Source: JAHBNG01 sp039028975
GTDB lineage: Bacteria; Chloroflexota; Anaerolineae; Caldilineales; Caldilineaceae
Direction of reading: 5' to 3'
Length of the DNA: 53,073 nt
Assembly (NCBI GenBank): GCA_039028975.1
Contig: JBCCHB010000120.1
Span: 1 to 53,073 of the forward strand
The notes under the pieces were generated by a model. That model was not told the DNA's origin, made no database searches, and was given only the letters and a program-made list of their open reading frames with translations. Each line of letters starts with the position of its first letter. The stretch's first letter is position 1. Of the stretch, positions 8,757 to 18,091 are shown in pieces. The translations under genes and the position numbers were made by a program.

Positions 8757-9770
8757 ATGACTACGTACACAATCATCGGAGCAGGCGCCATCGGCGGAAC
8801 TGTTGGTGCCTATATGGCACGAGGCGGATTAGATGTCCGCTTTGTCGATGCTGATGCCGACCACGTAGCCGCCATGAACCGGGACGGTCTAACGATTCGT
8901 GGCTACGACGAGACCTTCACCGTCCCCGCCCAAGCGGTCACGCCCGCTGAACTGCCCGATTCGCTGGGTGCCGTGTTGATAGCCGTGAAAGCACCGGCAA
9001 CCCAGACCGTGTTGGAACAGATTACGCCGCGGCTGGCCGATGATGGCTTCATTGTCTCAGCCCAGAACGGGTTGAATGAACTCGTCATTGGTGACGCCGT
9101 GGGGAGAGAACGCACGGTAGGTTGTTTCATCAACTTCTCTGCCGACTATCTAGAGCCAGGTATTATTCACTTTGGCGGACCCGGTGCTTTTTGGCTGGGT
9201 GAGTTAGATGGTGCCGTCACGCCACGGCTGGACCAGCTTCAGACCGACCTCAACCACTGGGGCGGTGGCGATGTGCGTATGACCGACAACATCTGGGGCT
9301 TCCTCTGGGGCAAGATGACCTATGGAGCCATCCTCTTTGCTACTGCATTGACCAACGAGACCATGGCCGATGCCATTAGCGATTATCGCTTGTTGATGGT
9401 GGGGATAGCACGCGAAGTGCTGGCGGTGGCTGCCCGGGAGCAGGTAGCGCCAATGGGCTTCGACGGCTTTGAACCGGAGATTCTTGGTAGCGCAGAAGGG
9501 GCAGAACTAGACGCCTCCATTGAGCGGATGGTGGCCATACGACGTCGCGACCAAAAGACCCACACGGGCGTCTGGCGGGATCTAGCCATCCGCAAACGCA
9601 AGACCGAGGTGGACGCTATGTACGGGCCTATTCTGGATTTGGCAGGGAAATATGGGGTAGAGACGCCGCTGCTGACGCGTATGGTCGCGATGATTCATGA
9701 GATTGAAGATGGGGCGCGCCCGTTGCAGCGAGAGAGTTTGGACGAGCTACAAAGTGTAAAGGTTTCATAA
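8757..9770 (+). CDS. Ketopantoate reductase (PanE/ApbA)-like NADP-dependent reductase
   Basis: 337 residues with a strong Shine-Dalgarno (AAGGAGAAGGT) before ATG. The N-terminal Rossmann motif GAGAIGGTVGAYMARGG is at residues 8-24, followed by AVLIAVKAPATQTVLEQI and SAQNGLNE, the pattern of PanE/ApbA. The C-terminal helical domain includes WGKMTYGAILFATALTNE. The family reduces 2-oxo acids such as ketopantoate. Here, next to a peptide importer, peptidase-like protein and SDR, a catabolic 2-hydroxy/2-oxo-acid reaction seems more likely than pantothenate synthesis. That is inference from context. Confidence 0.85.
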   Translation: MTTYTIIGAGAIGGTVGAYMARGGLDVRFVDADADHVAAMNRDGLTIRGYDETFTVPAQAVTPAELPDSLGAVLIAVKAPATQTVLEQITPRLADDGFIVSAQNGLNELVIGDAVGRERTVGCFINFSADYLEPGIIHFGGPGAFWLGELDGAVTPRLDQLQTDLNHWGGGDVRMTDNIWGFLWGKMTYGAILFATALTNETMADAISDYRLLMVGIAREVLAVAAREQVAPMGFDGFEPEILGSAEGAELDASIERMVAIRRRDQKTHTGVWRDLAIRKRKTEVDAMYGPILDLAGKYGVETPLLTRMVAMIHEIEDGARPLQRESLDELQSVKVS

Positions 9771-9850
9771 CCAACCTTACGTTGGATGAGCCGATTCAAC
9801 TCAAAACGCAGGATAACCGCCTAACATCATACCCAAATGAGAACAACACC

Positions 9851-11581
9851 ATGATTCAAGAAGCCGAACTCATCAATCAGGTCTCTCGGGACCACCTCTG
9901 GGAGACCAATCAACAGATCGCTCAATGGGTGCGCAACTCTGGCACGCCAGAAGAGCGAGAAGCCTTCATCTATGTTCAGAAGAAGTTAAACGAATATGGG
10001 CTACGCACCACGTTACTTGAACATCCTGCGCTGGTTAGCTACCCGCTGGATTCTAGTCTAACCGTCATGGATGATACAGGTAGGGCCATCGTTACCTACG
10101 AGACATTGGGAACCGCCTATAGTGTTAGCGTTGAGGGATTGGAGGCCGAAGTAGTCGACATCGGCTACGGCGCACCAGAAGATTATGCTCAGCAAGATGT
10201 CAGAGGCAAGCTCGTGGTGATCAACGGATTGGCCACGCCCACCGCAGTCTATGCTGCGGAACAGGCAGGCAGCATTGGCCAGATTTTTATCAACGCAGAC
10301 CATCGCCACTACATGATCGTCAGCACCATCTGGGGAACGCCCACGCCTGACTCGGCGGATCGGATTCCGTCTACACCATCCCTTTCGCTGACTGAAGCGG
10401 ATGGCCACGACCTGCGCAACCGCATTGCTGAGGGAGCGGTTCGCGTGCACCTTCAGAGCAACGTCTTTATGGACTGGCAGCCACTGCCTCTGCTTGTAGC
10501 CGAAGTATCTGGCACCCAGAGCAATGAGTTCGTCATGCTCAGTGGTCACCTGGATTCGTGGGAGGTAGGAGCAATGGACAATGGTAGCGCCAACGCCACC
10601 ATGTTAGAAGTGGCGCGGCTGCTGGCTCTCCATCAAGAACAGCTCTATCGAGGCCTGCGCCTCTGCTTCTGGAGCGGCCACAGCCACGGTCGTTATGCAG
10701 GCTCCACTTGGTATGCAGACAACCACTGGGAAGAGTTGCACGATAAGTGTGTGGCCCACGTCAATGTCGATTCGACGGGTGCACGAGGGGCGATCCACTA
10801 TGGCTCGTTCCCCGCCAATCGGGAGCTTGGTCCTTTTGGAGAAGCCGTTATCAATGAACTGACAGGACAAACCGCTCGAGCCAATCGCATGAGCCGCGCC
10901 GGCGACATGAGCTTTAATGGCATCGGCATTCCTGCCCTCTTTATGACGGTAAGCGCGGTCCCCTTTAACCCTGACAACGCCAACTATGTGACCGAAGCGG
11001 CAGGCAAGCTTTTGGGCGCGGCCATGCCTTGGTGGTGGCACACCAGCGAAGATACCATGGACAAGGTGGATCTGGACGTACTTGTGCTCGATACTCAAAT
11101 TTATCTCAGCACGATGTGGCGACTTTGCAACGATGCGATTTTGCCCATGGAATTTGTGCCAGTCATTGAAGATATTCGCCAAACACTCTTAGCGCTACAG
11201 GAGAGTGTTGGTGAACACCTTGACCTCAGCCAAGCAAGCAGCCGGGCAGATGCCTTACTGACCCACGTCAAGACACTCTCCGGCCAACGTGATGAACTCA
11301 ATCAACAATCTGGCTTCTCTGAACAACAACTAATGCGCATCAATGAACCATTGAAAGCGCTCTCTCGCCTCTTGATTCCCATCACCTACACGGCTGCCGG
11401 ACACTTTGAGCATGATCCAGCATGGCCCATGCCCCACATTCCGTTACTCAAAGATGTCCCCATGCTGGCCCAGCTAGACCCCAACAGCGATGAGTATCAC
11501 TTCCTGCGAACTCAACTGGTGCGCAACCTCAACGCAGTGAGCTTTGCGCTACGTCAGGCTGGGGAGATCTTTGTCTCATGA
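9851..11581 (+). CDS. M28-like metallopeptidase with PA domain, altered active site
   Basis: About 576 residues from the ATG at 9851; a TTG 69 nt earlier is in frame but less likely. A PA-type insert occupies roughly residues 85-200 (VRGKLVVINGLATP and EQAGSIGQIFINADH). The M28 core shows LSGHLDSWEVGAMDNGSAN with likely zinc ligands His233 and Asp243, then NVDSTGARG and HTSEDTMDKVD. The segment normally carrying the Glu-Glu pair (catalytic base and zinc ligand) reads WSGHSHGRYAGSTWYAD, with Ser278-His279 in its place. It may have unusual activity or have lost peptidase function. No signal peptide is seen. The stop overlaps the next start (ATGA). Confidence 0.82.
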   Translation: MIQEAELINQVSRDHLWETNQQIAQWVRNSGTPEEREAFIYVQKKLNEYGLRTTLLEHPALVSYPLDSSLTVMDDTGRAIVTYETLGTAYSVSVEGLEAEVVDIGYGAPEDYAQQDVRGKLVVINGLATPTAVYAAEQAGSIGQIFINADHRHYMIVSTIWGTPTPDSADRIPSTPSLSLTEADGHDLRNRIAEGAVRVHLQSNVFMDWQPLPLLVAEVSGTQSNEFVMLSGHLDSWEVGAMDNGSANATMLEVARLLALHQEQLYRGLRLCFWSGHSHGRYAGSTWYADNHWEELHDKCVAHVNVDSTGARGAIHYGSFPANRELGPFGEAVINELTGQTARANRMSRAGDMSFNGIGIPALFMTVSAVPFNPDNANYVTEAAGKLLGAAMPWWWHTSEDTMDKVDLDVLVLDTQIYLSTMWRLCNDAILPMEFVPVIEDIRQTLLALQESVGEHLDLSQASSRADALLTHVKTLSGQRDELNQQSGFSEQQLMRINEPLKALSRLLIPITYTAAGHFEHDPAWPMPHIPLLKDVPMLAQLDPNSDEYHFLRTQLVRNLNAVSFALRQAGEIFVS

Positions 11582-12345
11582 ACATCCAATTCGACGGGCA
11601 AACTGTAATTGTGACAGGTGCCGCCCACGGCTTTGGGCGGGGCATTGCTTTGGCCTTTGCCAAACGAGGTGCTCACGTTTGGGCCTGTGATCTACTCGGT
11701 GAAGGGCTAGGGGAGACGCAGCGACTCTGCACCGAGACAGGTGGCCAGTGCCAGGTTCGCACGGTGGACGTTTCGGATCGAGATGCCATCTTTGCTTTTG
11801 TGCAGCAGGTTGAGCAGGAGATGGGCCGTATTCATGTTCTGGTCAACAATGCGGGAGGTGTACTCGGTCAAGTGGGCAGGCCGTTGGAAGAGATTAGTGC
11901 TGAAGATTGGCACAGCATATTTGACGTCAACAACAGTGCCGTCTTTTACTTTGCGCAGGCTGTCGTCTCCAACATGAAAGCGGCAAGAGCAGGGCGCATC
12001 ATCAATATTTCCAGCGGTGCTGGGCTAGGAATCAGTCTGACGGGTATTCAGGCCTACGCCTCTGCCAAAGCAGCACAAATTGGTCTCACTCGCCAGTTGG
12101 CCCATGAGTTAGGCCCGTGGGGGATTACGGTGAACAACATCGCACCGGGCTTTGCGCGCTCCAATCCAAATAGCGAACGGCAATGGCAATCTTACGGTGA
12201 AGCGGGGCAACAAGCATTGCTCGAAAATATCGCCCTTCGTCGGCTGGGGAAGCCGGAAGATATCGCTCACGGCGTTCTCTTTTTTGCTTCAGAGTATGCC
12301 GATTGGATTACGGGGCAGGTGTTGTCCATCGATGGTGGGAAATGA
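11578..12345 (+). CDS. SDR-family NAD(P)-dependent oxidoreductase
   Basis: 255 residues, the typical classical SDR length. The cofactor motif is TGAAHGFGRG at residues 13-22, NNAGG is at about 90-94, and the catalytic Ser145/146, Tyr160 and Lys164 are in ISSGAG and AYASAKAAQ. The C-terminus has the usual ADWITGQVLSIDGG ending. The start codon overlaps the stop of the M28-like gene by 4 nt, so the two are translationally coupled. Substrate is unknown; these enzymes oxidise alcohols or reduce carbonyls on small molecules. Confidence 0.93.
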   Translation: MNIQFDGQTVIVTGAAHGFGRGIALAFAKRGAHVWACDLLGEGLGETQRLCTETGGQCQVRTVDVSDRDAIFAFVQQVEQEMGRIHVLVNNAGGVLGQVGRPLEEISAEDWHSIFDVNNSAVFYFAQAVVSNMKAARAGRIINISSGAGLGISLTGIQAYASAKAAQIGLTRQLAHELGPWGITVNNIAPGFARSNPNSERQWQSYGEAGQQALLENIALRRLGKPEDIAHGVLFFASEYADWITGQVLSIDGGK

Positions 12346-12378
12346 AAGAGGCTTCTCTATGCTTGTCGAATACGTACC

Positions 12379-13164
12379 ATGAATATATTTGAAGGACCGC
12401 AACCTCAAAATAACGATGCAAGAAAGGCCATTCTTGATCGGATTGTTGCCGATCTACAGACGATCTATGCCGAGCAGATCATTGCCATTGGCCTCTACGG
12501 TTCCATGGCTCGCGAGAGTGATATGCCTTATTCTGACGTGGAACTCTGCTGTGTCATTCAGGGTGAAGAGATCGATCACAACTATGAATGGGTCTATGGG
12601 GCCAGTAAAGCAGAGGTGAACGTAAGGAGTCCCGACGCGCTTCGTGACGAAGTGCTGGATCTCGACGAAAGCTGGGCGATCTGGAAAGGCGCGTACCTAG
12701 ACATGCGGACAATCTATGGTGACGCGGCTCTTTTCGCTGAGATGAGTACCCTGGTTCTGTCACCCGCCACTGACGACTTTGACGACGTGGTGGCGGGGAT
12801 GATCGTAGGCGAACTATACGAGTGGATAGGCAAATTGCGCAATGCCCAGCATGTTGGCAATCTGGCTATTCTTCCACAACTAGCGAGCAAATTTGTGGAG
12901 TATGGCGCCTTGATGCTAGGGCTTGTTCATCGCCATTGCTACACGACTGGCTCCCAAATGCTTGAAGAGTCGCTACAATTACCTGACCGACCAGACGGAT
13001 ATGATGAACTTTGCGCACTGGTCATGGTTGGAACACTAGCAGAACCGGAAAAGGTGGCAGCGAAAATCGAGACATTCTGGCAGGGAGTCGGACGTTGGAC
13101 GGCAGCGAACGATATCGACTTATCTGCATGGAGCGGATGGCCGTTGCAAAGCACACAATTTTAA
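12379..13164 (+). CDS. ANT(4')-like (kanamycin) nucleotidyltransferase family protein
   Basis: 261 residues. The nucleotidyltransferase motif is GLYGSMARESDMPYSDVEL near residue 38, with the GS and DxE metal-binding residues. The rest follows the kanamycin nucleotidyltransferase layout: EVNV, then the C-terminal domain with GELYEWIGKLRNAQ, LGLVHRHCYTTGSQML, GYDELCALVM and EKVAAKIETFWQGVGRWTA. ANT(4') enzymes adenylylate aminoglycosides at the 4'-hydroxyl. This homologue lies at the end of a catabolic operon, and whether it confers resistance or modifies another hydroxylated metabolite cannot be told. It ends 4 nt before the convergent molybdoenzyme gene. Confidence 0.82.
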   Translation: MNIFEGPQPQNNDARKAILDRIVADLQTIYAEQIIAIGLYGSMARESDMPYSDVELCCVIQGEEIDHNYEWVYGASKAEVNVRSPDALRDEVLDLDESWAIWKGAYLDMRTIYGDAALFAEMSTLVLSPATDDFDDVVAGMIVGELYEWIGKLRNAQHVGNLAILPQLASKFVEYGALMLGLVHRHCYTTGSQMLEESLQLPDRPDGYDELCALVMVGTLAEPEKVAAKIETFWQGVGRWTAANDIDLSAWSGWPLQSTQF

Positions 13165-13168
13165 GCCA

Positions 13169-16100
13169 TCAATCATCCCCAGTGATGAGTTCTGCCTCCT
13201 TATGAACCCCATTTGTCCCATTTGTCCTGTTCACCCCATTCAAATCCCACGGCTGTTCTGGTAACTTCCACGCATCCGCCAGTGGACTCAAGGGTCGCTT
13301 ATACCAATTCGGTCGTCGAGTTCCATCTGGGCTGTGGTGGGTAGCCGATCGAGTTAAGGCCTTCCACTCTTCATAGACTTGCATGGATTTATTCGTATCC
13401 ACCCAAACATCCCCGTGATTCTCCCCAGGTTCGGCTTTACGCACATTGATGGCCTTCTGTAACCAGCAGTGGGCACCGGAGATAGGATCCGGATGGACAG
13501 CATGGGTGAGATTCTGATGAACGCCCACATCCTCCCACCAGACTCGGCTTGAGTCCGGGTCCACGCTCTCCCAAGCGCTGCCGCCGTGGATGATGTTGAG
13601 TTCGTGCTGTCCTTGGCCATTTTCACGCAGAGCCACCAAGCTGGACATGCCAGGGTTAACGCCCGCATCTTCCTGCAAGCGCCAGCGGCCGAGGTGGTGG
13701 CTCATGGCAATGACGCCAGGCTTGATGCCTTCGGTGATCCAGGCTTTGTCTACAAACCAACCGATTTCGGTCTCGACGCGAATGAGGTCTCCGGTTTTAA
13801 CCTCCAGGCGCTGGGCATCGGAGGGATGGATCCAGATTGGGTTTTTGTGGGAGATTTCATAGAGCCATTTGGCATTGGCGCTGCGGGTATGGATCAGGGT
13901 AGGCAAGCGGAAATTGGGCAGCAAAAGCATCTCGCCGTTAGAAAGATCGATATTGTCTGGATGAACATGGCTTTTGAGCGGCCAGGGAACAGTGTAATCC
14001 CGTTCGGGCCAGCCCCAATCATGGATAGTGGAGCTGAAAAATTCGAGCTTTTTGCTGGGTGTCTTAAAGCCAGTCACGCGTTGGCCATCGATCTCCACAC
14101 CACCTGACTCAACCTCCTTTTCATAGGGCATGTAGTTGGTGGCCATAATCTCAAAGACACCATACTTCTTCATATAGCTCAACGGCGTCAGCCCCTCTTT
14201 GGCCGCAGCTTCAGGGAGGCCCGGTACGCTATTTTCAAAGATCCACTGATGGTACTCGTCTTGGGTGATGATCTCGCCTTCTCGATATGGGCTTTCAAAC
14301 CACTTGCGGATGCCCAACGTGCCATCTGGATCCATCTTGACGGAGAGATCCACCCAAAACTCATTCTCTTCCCAGACTTCGCCTGGGTTGGCTTCGTAGG
14401 TGCGATTGATTAGGTGGCCCAACTTCTCCATTGCCACTCGACGTACGGGCTGGCGGAAGGCCAGCCATTGCCCATTATGGGTCTCCTGGCTCATCAAGTC
14501 GTGGCGTTCGCCAGCATGGCCCATAGGCAACACATAATCGGCAAACCAAGCCGACTCGTTCCACGTTGGGGTCAAAGCCACGTGGCACTTCATGGTCTCT
14601 TCGTTGCGCAGATGTTTGAGCCACATAAAACCATCCGGGTTGATCCACATGGGGTTGTAGACTCGGCTAAAGTAGACATCAATGTCACCCCGTCCCTCTT
14701 CCAGCATATGGGGCAGCAGGAAACTCATCTCGTAGAAGGCAAAGGGCCATTCCACAGGGAGATGAAGCTCATTCCACTCTGGTGGACCAGGGGGCGAGGA
14801 GAAGGCTTTGGGCGTAAATTTATTCCAAGAGTTACCCGACGTTCCCCCTTTATTGCCCACTGCACCCATCAACACATTGAGGAAGAAGAGACAACGGGCC
14901 ACCTGCCAGCCGCCCAAGTTGCCAATCGAAGCACTGCGCCACGTATGGGTGGCCAGCTTGCCCTCGCAGTTGGCCACAATCTTAGCCGTCTCAACAATGC
15001 GCTCAATCGGTACCTGGGATTCTTCTGCGGCTCGCTCAAAGGTGAACTCGGCATAGAGATCTTTCAGAAGTCGGTCAAACAGAGCAAAGTCGCGGGTGGC
15101 GGATGGCGAGTTGCGGATATCGTCAGCTAGCTGCTCACTGTCCACTTTTAACTGCCCACTGGCTACTGCTTCTAGCGTTTCTTGCCAGTTGACCCACCTC
15201 TGGACATAGGTTTTGTTGTAGAGATCATTCTGAATCAGGTAATTAGCAATGCTCAACAGAACGGCTTGCTCCGAACCAGGCCAAGTGGGCAGCCAGACAT
15301 CACTCATGCTCGCTGTGTTACTCAACCTCGGGTCCAGGGTAATGAGCTTGGCCCCATCCATCTTCCCTTCGATGATGCGTTGCGCATGAGGGTTGAAGTA
15401 GTGGCCCGTCTCCAAATGGCTGGAGATGAGCAGAATAACCCGGGCATTGGCATGATCGGGGCTAGGCCGATCGAAACCACCCCAGAAGGTAAAACCAGCC
15501 CGCGCGCCGCTGGAGCAGATGTTGGTATGGCTATTGTGGCCATCCACACCCCACGCTTGGATACAACGATTTGCATAGTGGTCTTCGCCAGGACGTCCCA
15601 CATGGTACATGATCCCATCGCGGCGCTTTTCTCGGCTAGCCCGCATCTTTTCGGCAATCTCTTCTAGAGCCCGGTCCCAAGAGATGCGCTCCCACTTGCC
15701 TTCACCTCGCTCGCCAACTCGCTTCAGCGGATAGAGAATCCGTTCAGGGTCGTAGATCTGGTTGTGGGTGGCTGGTCCTTTGGCGCAGTTACGACCCCGG
15801 CTGCCAGGGTGAACCGGGTTGCCCTCAAACTTTTTGATCTCCAGCGTCTTCTTGTCCACATACGCCAGCAGACCACAAGCACTCTCACAGTTGAAGCAGA
15901 CTGTGGGAATGAGCATGTAGCGCCGAGCCACCTTCTTAGGCCAAAGCTTGCCATCCCACTCCACCCAGTCATCCCATTCAGATGCGGGTGGATATTGGCT
16001 CATGCGGCCATCGGGATGCTCAACTTTCGTCATTGGCACCTTTTTGGGTACCGCGTCCACCTCGTCAAATTGGGGTAGGGCAACACCGGCCGCGTTGGTT

Positions 16101-16198
16101 ACGCCAGTTGGCTTTTCTGGGGCAGGCATCTTGACCTGCATGATGGCGTTGAGAATTCGATTTAGTTTTTGGTTTAGGCTTGTATCGTTATTGCTCAT
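13169..16198 (-). CDS. Molybdopterin-dependent oxidoreductase, catalytic subunit (DMSO reductase superfamily)
   Basis: About 1009 residues from ATG at 16198; a TTG 24 nt upstream is less likely. One N-terminal [4Fe-4S] site is formed by Cys101, Cys104, Cys108 and Cys138 (CFNCESACG and GRNCAKGPATHNQ). The probable Mo ligand is Cys228 in HTNICSSGARAGF. Cofactor-binding regions follow (ILLISSHLETGH, LITLDPRLSNTA) plus the C-terminal dinucleotide-binding domain. No twin-arginine signal is seen, so the protein may face the cytoplasm. It lies 50 nt downstream of the FeS-NrfD gene, an arrangement typical of polysulfide/thiosulfate/arsenate-type complexes. The electron acceptor or donor cannot be assigned. 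The C-terminus has an Asn/Gly-rich tail. Confidence 0.88.
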   Translation of the reverse strand: MSNNDTSLNQKLNRILNAIMQVKMPAPEKPTGVTNAAGVALPQFDEVDAVPKKVPMTKVEHPDGRMSQYPPASEWDDWVEWDGKLWPKKVARRYMLIPTVCFNCESACGLLAYVDKKTLEIKKFEGNPVHPGSRGRNCAKGPATHNQIYDPERILYPLKRVGERGEGKWERISWDRALEEIAEKMRASREKRRDGIMYHVGRPGEDHYANRCIQAWGVDGHNSHTNICSSGARAGFTFWGGFDRPSPDHANARVILLISSHLETGHYFNPHAQRIIEGKMDGAKLITLDPRLSNTASMSDVWLPTWPGSEQAVLLSIANYLIQNDLYNKTYVQRWVNWQETLEAVASGQLKVDSEQLADDIRNSPSATRDFALFDRLLKDLYAEFTFERAAEESQVPIERIVETAKIVANCEGKLATHTWRSASIGNLGGWQVARCLFFLNVLMGAVGNKGGTSGNSWNKFTPKAFSSPPGPPEWNELHLPVEWPFAFYEMSFLLPHMLEEGRGDIDVYFSRVYNPMWINPDGFMWLKHLRNEETMKCHVALTPTWNESAWFADYVLPMGHAGERHDLMSQETHNGQWLAFRQPVRRVAMEKLGHLINRTYEANPGEVWEENEFWVDLSVKMDPDGTLGIRKWFESPYREGEIITQDEYHQWIFENSVPGLPEAAAKEGLTPLSYMKKYGVFEIMATNYMPYEKEVESGGVEIDGQRVTGFKTPSKKLEFFSSTIHDWGWPERDYTVPWPLKSHVHPDNIDLSNGEMLLLPNFRLPTLIHTRSANAKWLYEISHKNPIWIHPSDAQRLEVKTGDLIRVETEIGWFVDKAWITEGIKPGVIAMSHHLGRWRLQEDAGVNPGMSSLVALRENGQGQHELNIIHGGSAWESVDPDSSRVWWEDVGVHQNLTHAVHPDPISGAHCWLQKAINVRKAEPGENHGDVWVDTNKSMQVYEEWKALTRSATHHSPDGTRRPNWYKRPLSPLADAWKLPEQPWDLNGVNRTNGTNGVHKEAELITGDD

Positions 16199-16248
16199 AA
16201 TGAATTTATCTTGAAAGGCCAATATTCGGTCATCTCACGTATTGCCCG

Positions 16249-17997
16249 TCACGAATTAGAAACATCCTGCGGCGCCATAACAAACGCGTACTCAAAGAAG
16301 TAGAGGCCCAAAATCGCCGCCTCTCCGGCTAGCATGTAAAAGAAAGGCGTACCTAACCCAAATAGGCTTCCAATCCCTACCAATAACAGCGGTACAACGT
16401 GACCAATCAAGATACTTCCCTTCCAGAAATGATCTTTGTATTTGCCGTGGCTGATGTCGTGGGCGGCTTTAGCGGCAACTTCAGAGGCATGTGGCATGCC
16501 AAACTCGCCGGCTAGGGTAACGAAGAGATCGACAATGACTGACACCACAAAGGTGACAATCAACGCTGTGCTCAGATTTTCGGACAGTGGCATAAACAGA
16601 TCGACCAGCAGCAGGAAGCCGGAGCCAGCCATGAATGCCTGCACAACCAGGTGAAAAGGCAGCAACGTGCTTTGCCACAGATCTCGCCCCTCGGCTTGGC
16701 CAAAGAGGAATGCAGTGTAGATAGCCGTACCGACTGCCAAAATAAAGCCCACAAGGAGAAATACCATTCGTAAGGCAGAGGATTCACCCAAGCCACCAAA
16801 TAGCTCTGCCAGCCACCATAGCCCCGCTACAACAGTGAAGCCGATGAGCAGAAACGCACCACGGGTTAACCAACTGCGCCATTGGGGCCGCGTTAAAATT
16901 GTATAGAAGAGCTCAGGCTTTTCTAGATCCAACACCAACAACGCTGTGGTAATGCCGATAAAGAGGAGCGAAAAGAAGCCACCCACAACTGCCATGCCCC
17001 AGGAAAAATCAAAGAGGCCCAAGAGCCAGCCCAGACTCAGTATCATGAATATGCCAGCCCCAATCCCCTTGGTGACCAAATAGGCCGGAACAGGCCAGTG
17101 CCATGGAACATAGTGCTGAGCATTATAGGCGACCTGCACCATCTGCTCGGCCATGCGCCCTTCACCAATCTGAATGGGGCCATTCCACGAGTTCCCTTGA
17201 GGCTGAGGCGAGCGCAAAGCTGCACCAGAGGGTGCCTTTTTGTTGCTGGTGCTGTGGCCCATCTGCTCGCCATCGTGATGACCATTCCCACTGCTTCCAT
17301 TCCCATTCTGCCCCGTGCCATTGCTTCCATTACTTCCATTCCCTGTAAAGCCAAAGCCCAAATCACTGGCCATGCTCTCCTCGTGAAGAGGCAGGACGTC
17401 GGCCCACATAAAGGTCTCGGGCGTGCGGTCGGTTGCCGTCGGATGGAGGGCCACATCGTTCCCTTCGATGTAGAAGAGCTTGGGTACAGTACCCTGCTCT
17501 GGTTTGCGCACTGTGACCTTTTCTGTGGCCAGCAGCTTAGAAATCTCGGTTTGGGGATCATCCATATCGCCAGCAATGATGGCATGCTCCGGGCAGACGA
17601 CCACACAGGCTGGCTCTAACTCTAGCTCTACCCGATGAGAACAGTAGTGGCATTTGGCCGCAGCATTGGTTTCTGGGTCGATATAGATGGCGTCGTAAGG
17701 ACACGCCTGCATACACGCCTTACAACCAATGCAGGCTTCAGGGTCAAATTCCACAATGCCATCATCCCGCTGATACATGGCCGTTACCGGACAGATACGG
17801 GTACAGGGTGGGTTCTCGCAGTGGTTGCAGCGGGTTACTTGGAAGTGACGGGTACTATCAGGATAAGCACCCGTCTCTACATATTTAACCCATGTGCGAT
17901 TCACACCTAAGGGGACTTCATTCTCGGCCTTACAGGCCGTGGAACAGGCATGACAACCAATACACTTACGATTGTCAATAATAAATCCGTAATTCAT
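16249..17997 (-). CDS. Four-cluster ferredoxin subunit fused to NrfD/PsrC-type membrane quinone-binding subunit
   Basis: 582 residues, ATG at 17997 with AAGGA upstream. Residues 1-165 carry four cysteine groups for [4Fe-4S] clusters: CIGCHACSTAC, CNHCENPPCTRICP, CIGCKACMQACP and CHYCSH...CVVVCP. Residues about 165-290 are a linker including a Gly/Asn/Ser-rich run (GNGSNGSNGTGQNGNGSSG). From about 295 the protein has eight hydrophobic segments of the NrfD/PsrC family (HWPVPAYLVTKGIGAGIFM onward). These two parts are usually separate subunits. The fusion would pass electrons between the molybdoenzyme and the quinone pool. It is 94 nt downstream of the Prx-like gene and 50 nt upstream of the molybdoenzyme. 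Confidence 0.9.
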   Translation of the reverse strand: MNYGFIIDNRKCIGCHACSTACKAENEVPLGVNRTWVKYVETGAYPDSTRHFQVTRCNHCENPPCTRICPVTAMYQRDDGIVEFDPEACIGCKACMQACPYDAIYIDPETNAAAKCHYCSHRVELELEPACVVVCPEHAIIAGDMDDPQTEISKLLATEKVTVRKPEQGTVPKLFYIEGNDVALHPTATDRTPETFMWADVLPLHEESMASDLGFGFTGNGSNGSNGTGQNGNGSSGNGHHDGEQMGHSTSNKKAPSGAALRSPQPQGNSWNGPIQIGEGRMAEQMVQVAYNAQHYVPWHWPVPAYLVTKGIGAGIFMILSLGWLLGLFDFSWGMAVVGGFFSLLFIGITTALLVLDLEKPELFYTILTRPQWRSWLTRGAFLLIGFTVVAGLWWLAELFGGLGESSALRMVFLLVGFILAVGTAIYTAFLFGQAEGRDLWQSTLLPFHLVVQAFMAGSGFLLLVDLFMPLSENLSTALIVTFVVSVIVDLFVTLAGEFGMPHASEVAAKAAHDISHGKYKDHFWKGSILIGHVVPLLLVGIGSLFGLGTPFFYMLAGEAAILGLYFFEYAFVMAPQDVSNS

Positions 17998-18091
17998 GGG
18001 GAGTCCTTGAAAGAAAGTCTTGTTGGTTTAGCAGTCGTTTGTGTGGCGTGATTCACCTTGCGAATAGTACATAGCATAAAAGCATACCATT

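Noticed and set aside
13586..14107. Long plus-strand frames opposite the molybdoenzyme gene
   Set aside because: Antisense shadows of a well-supported gene, with no start signals.
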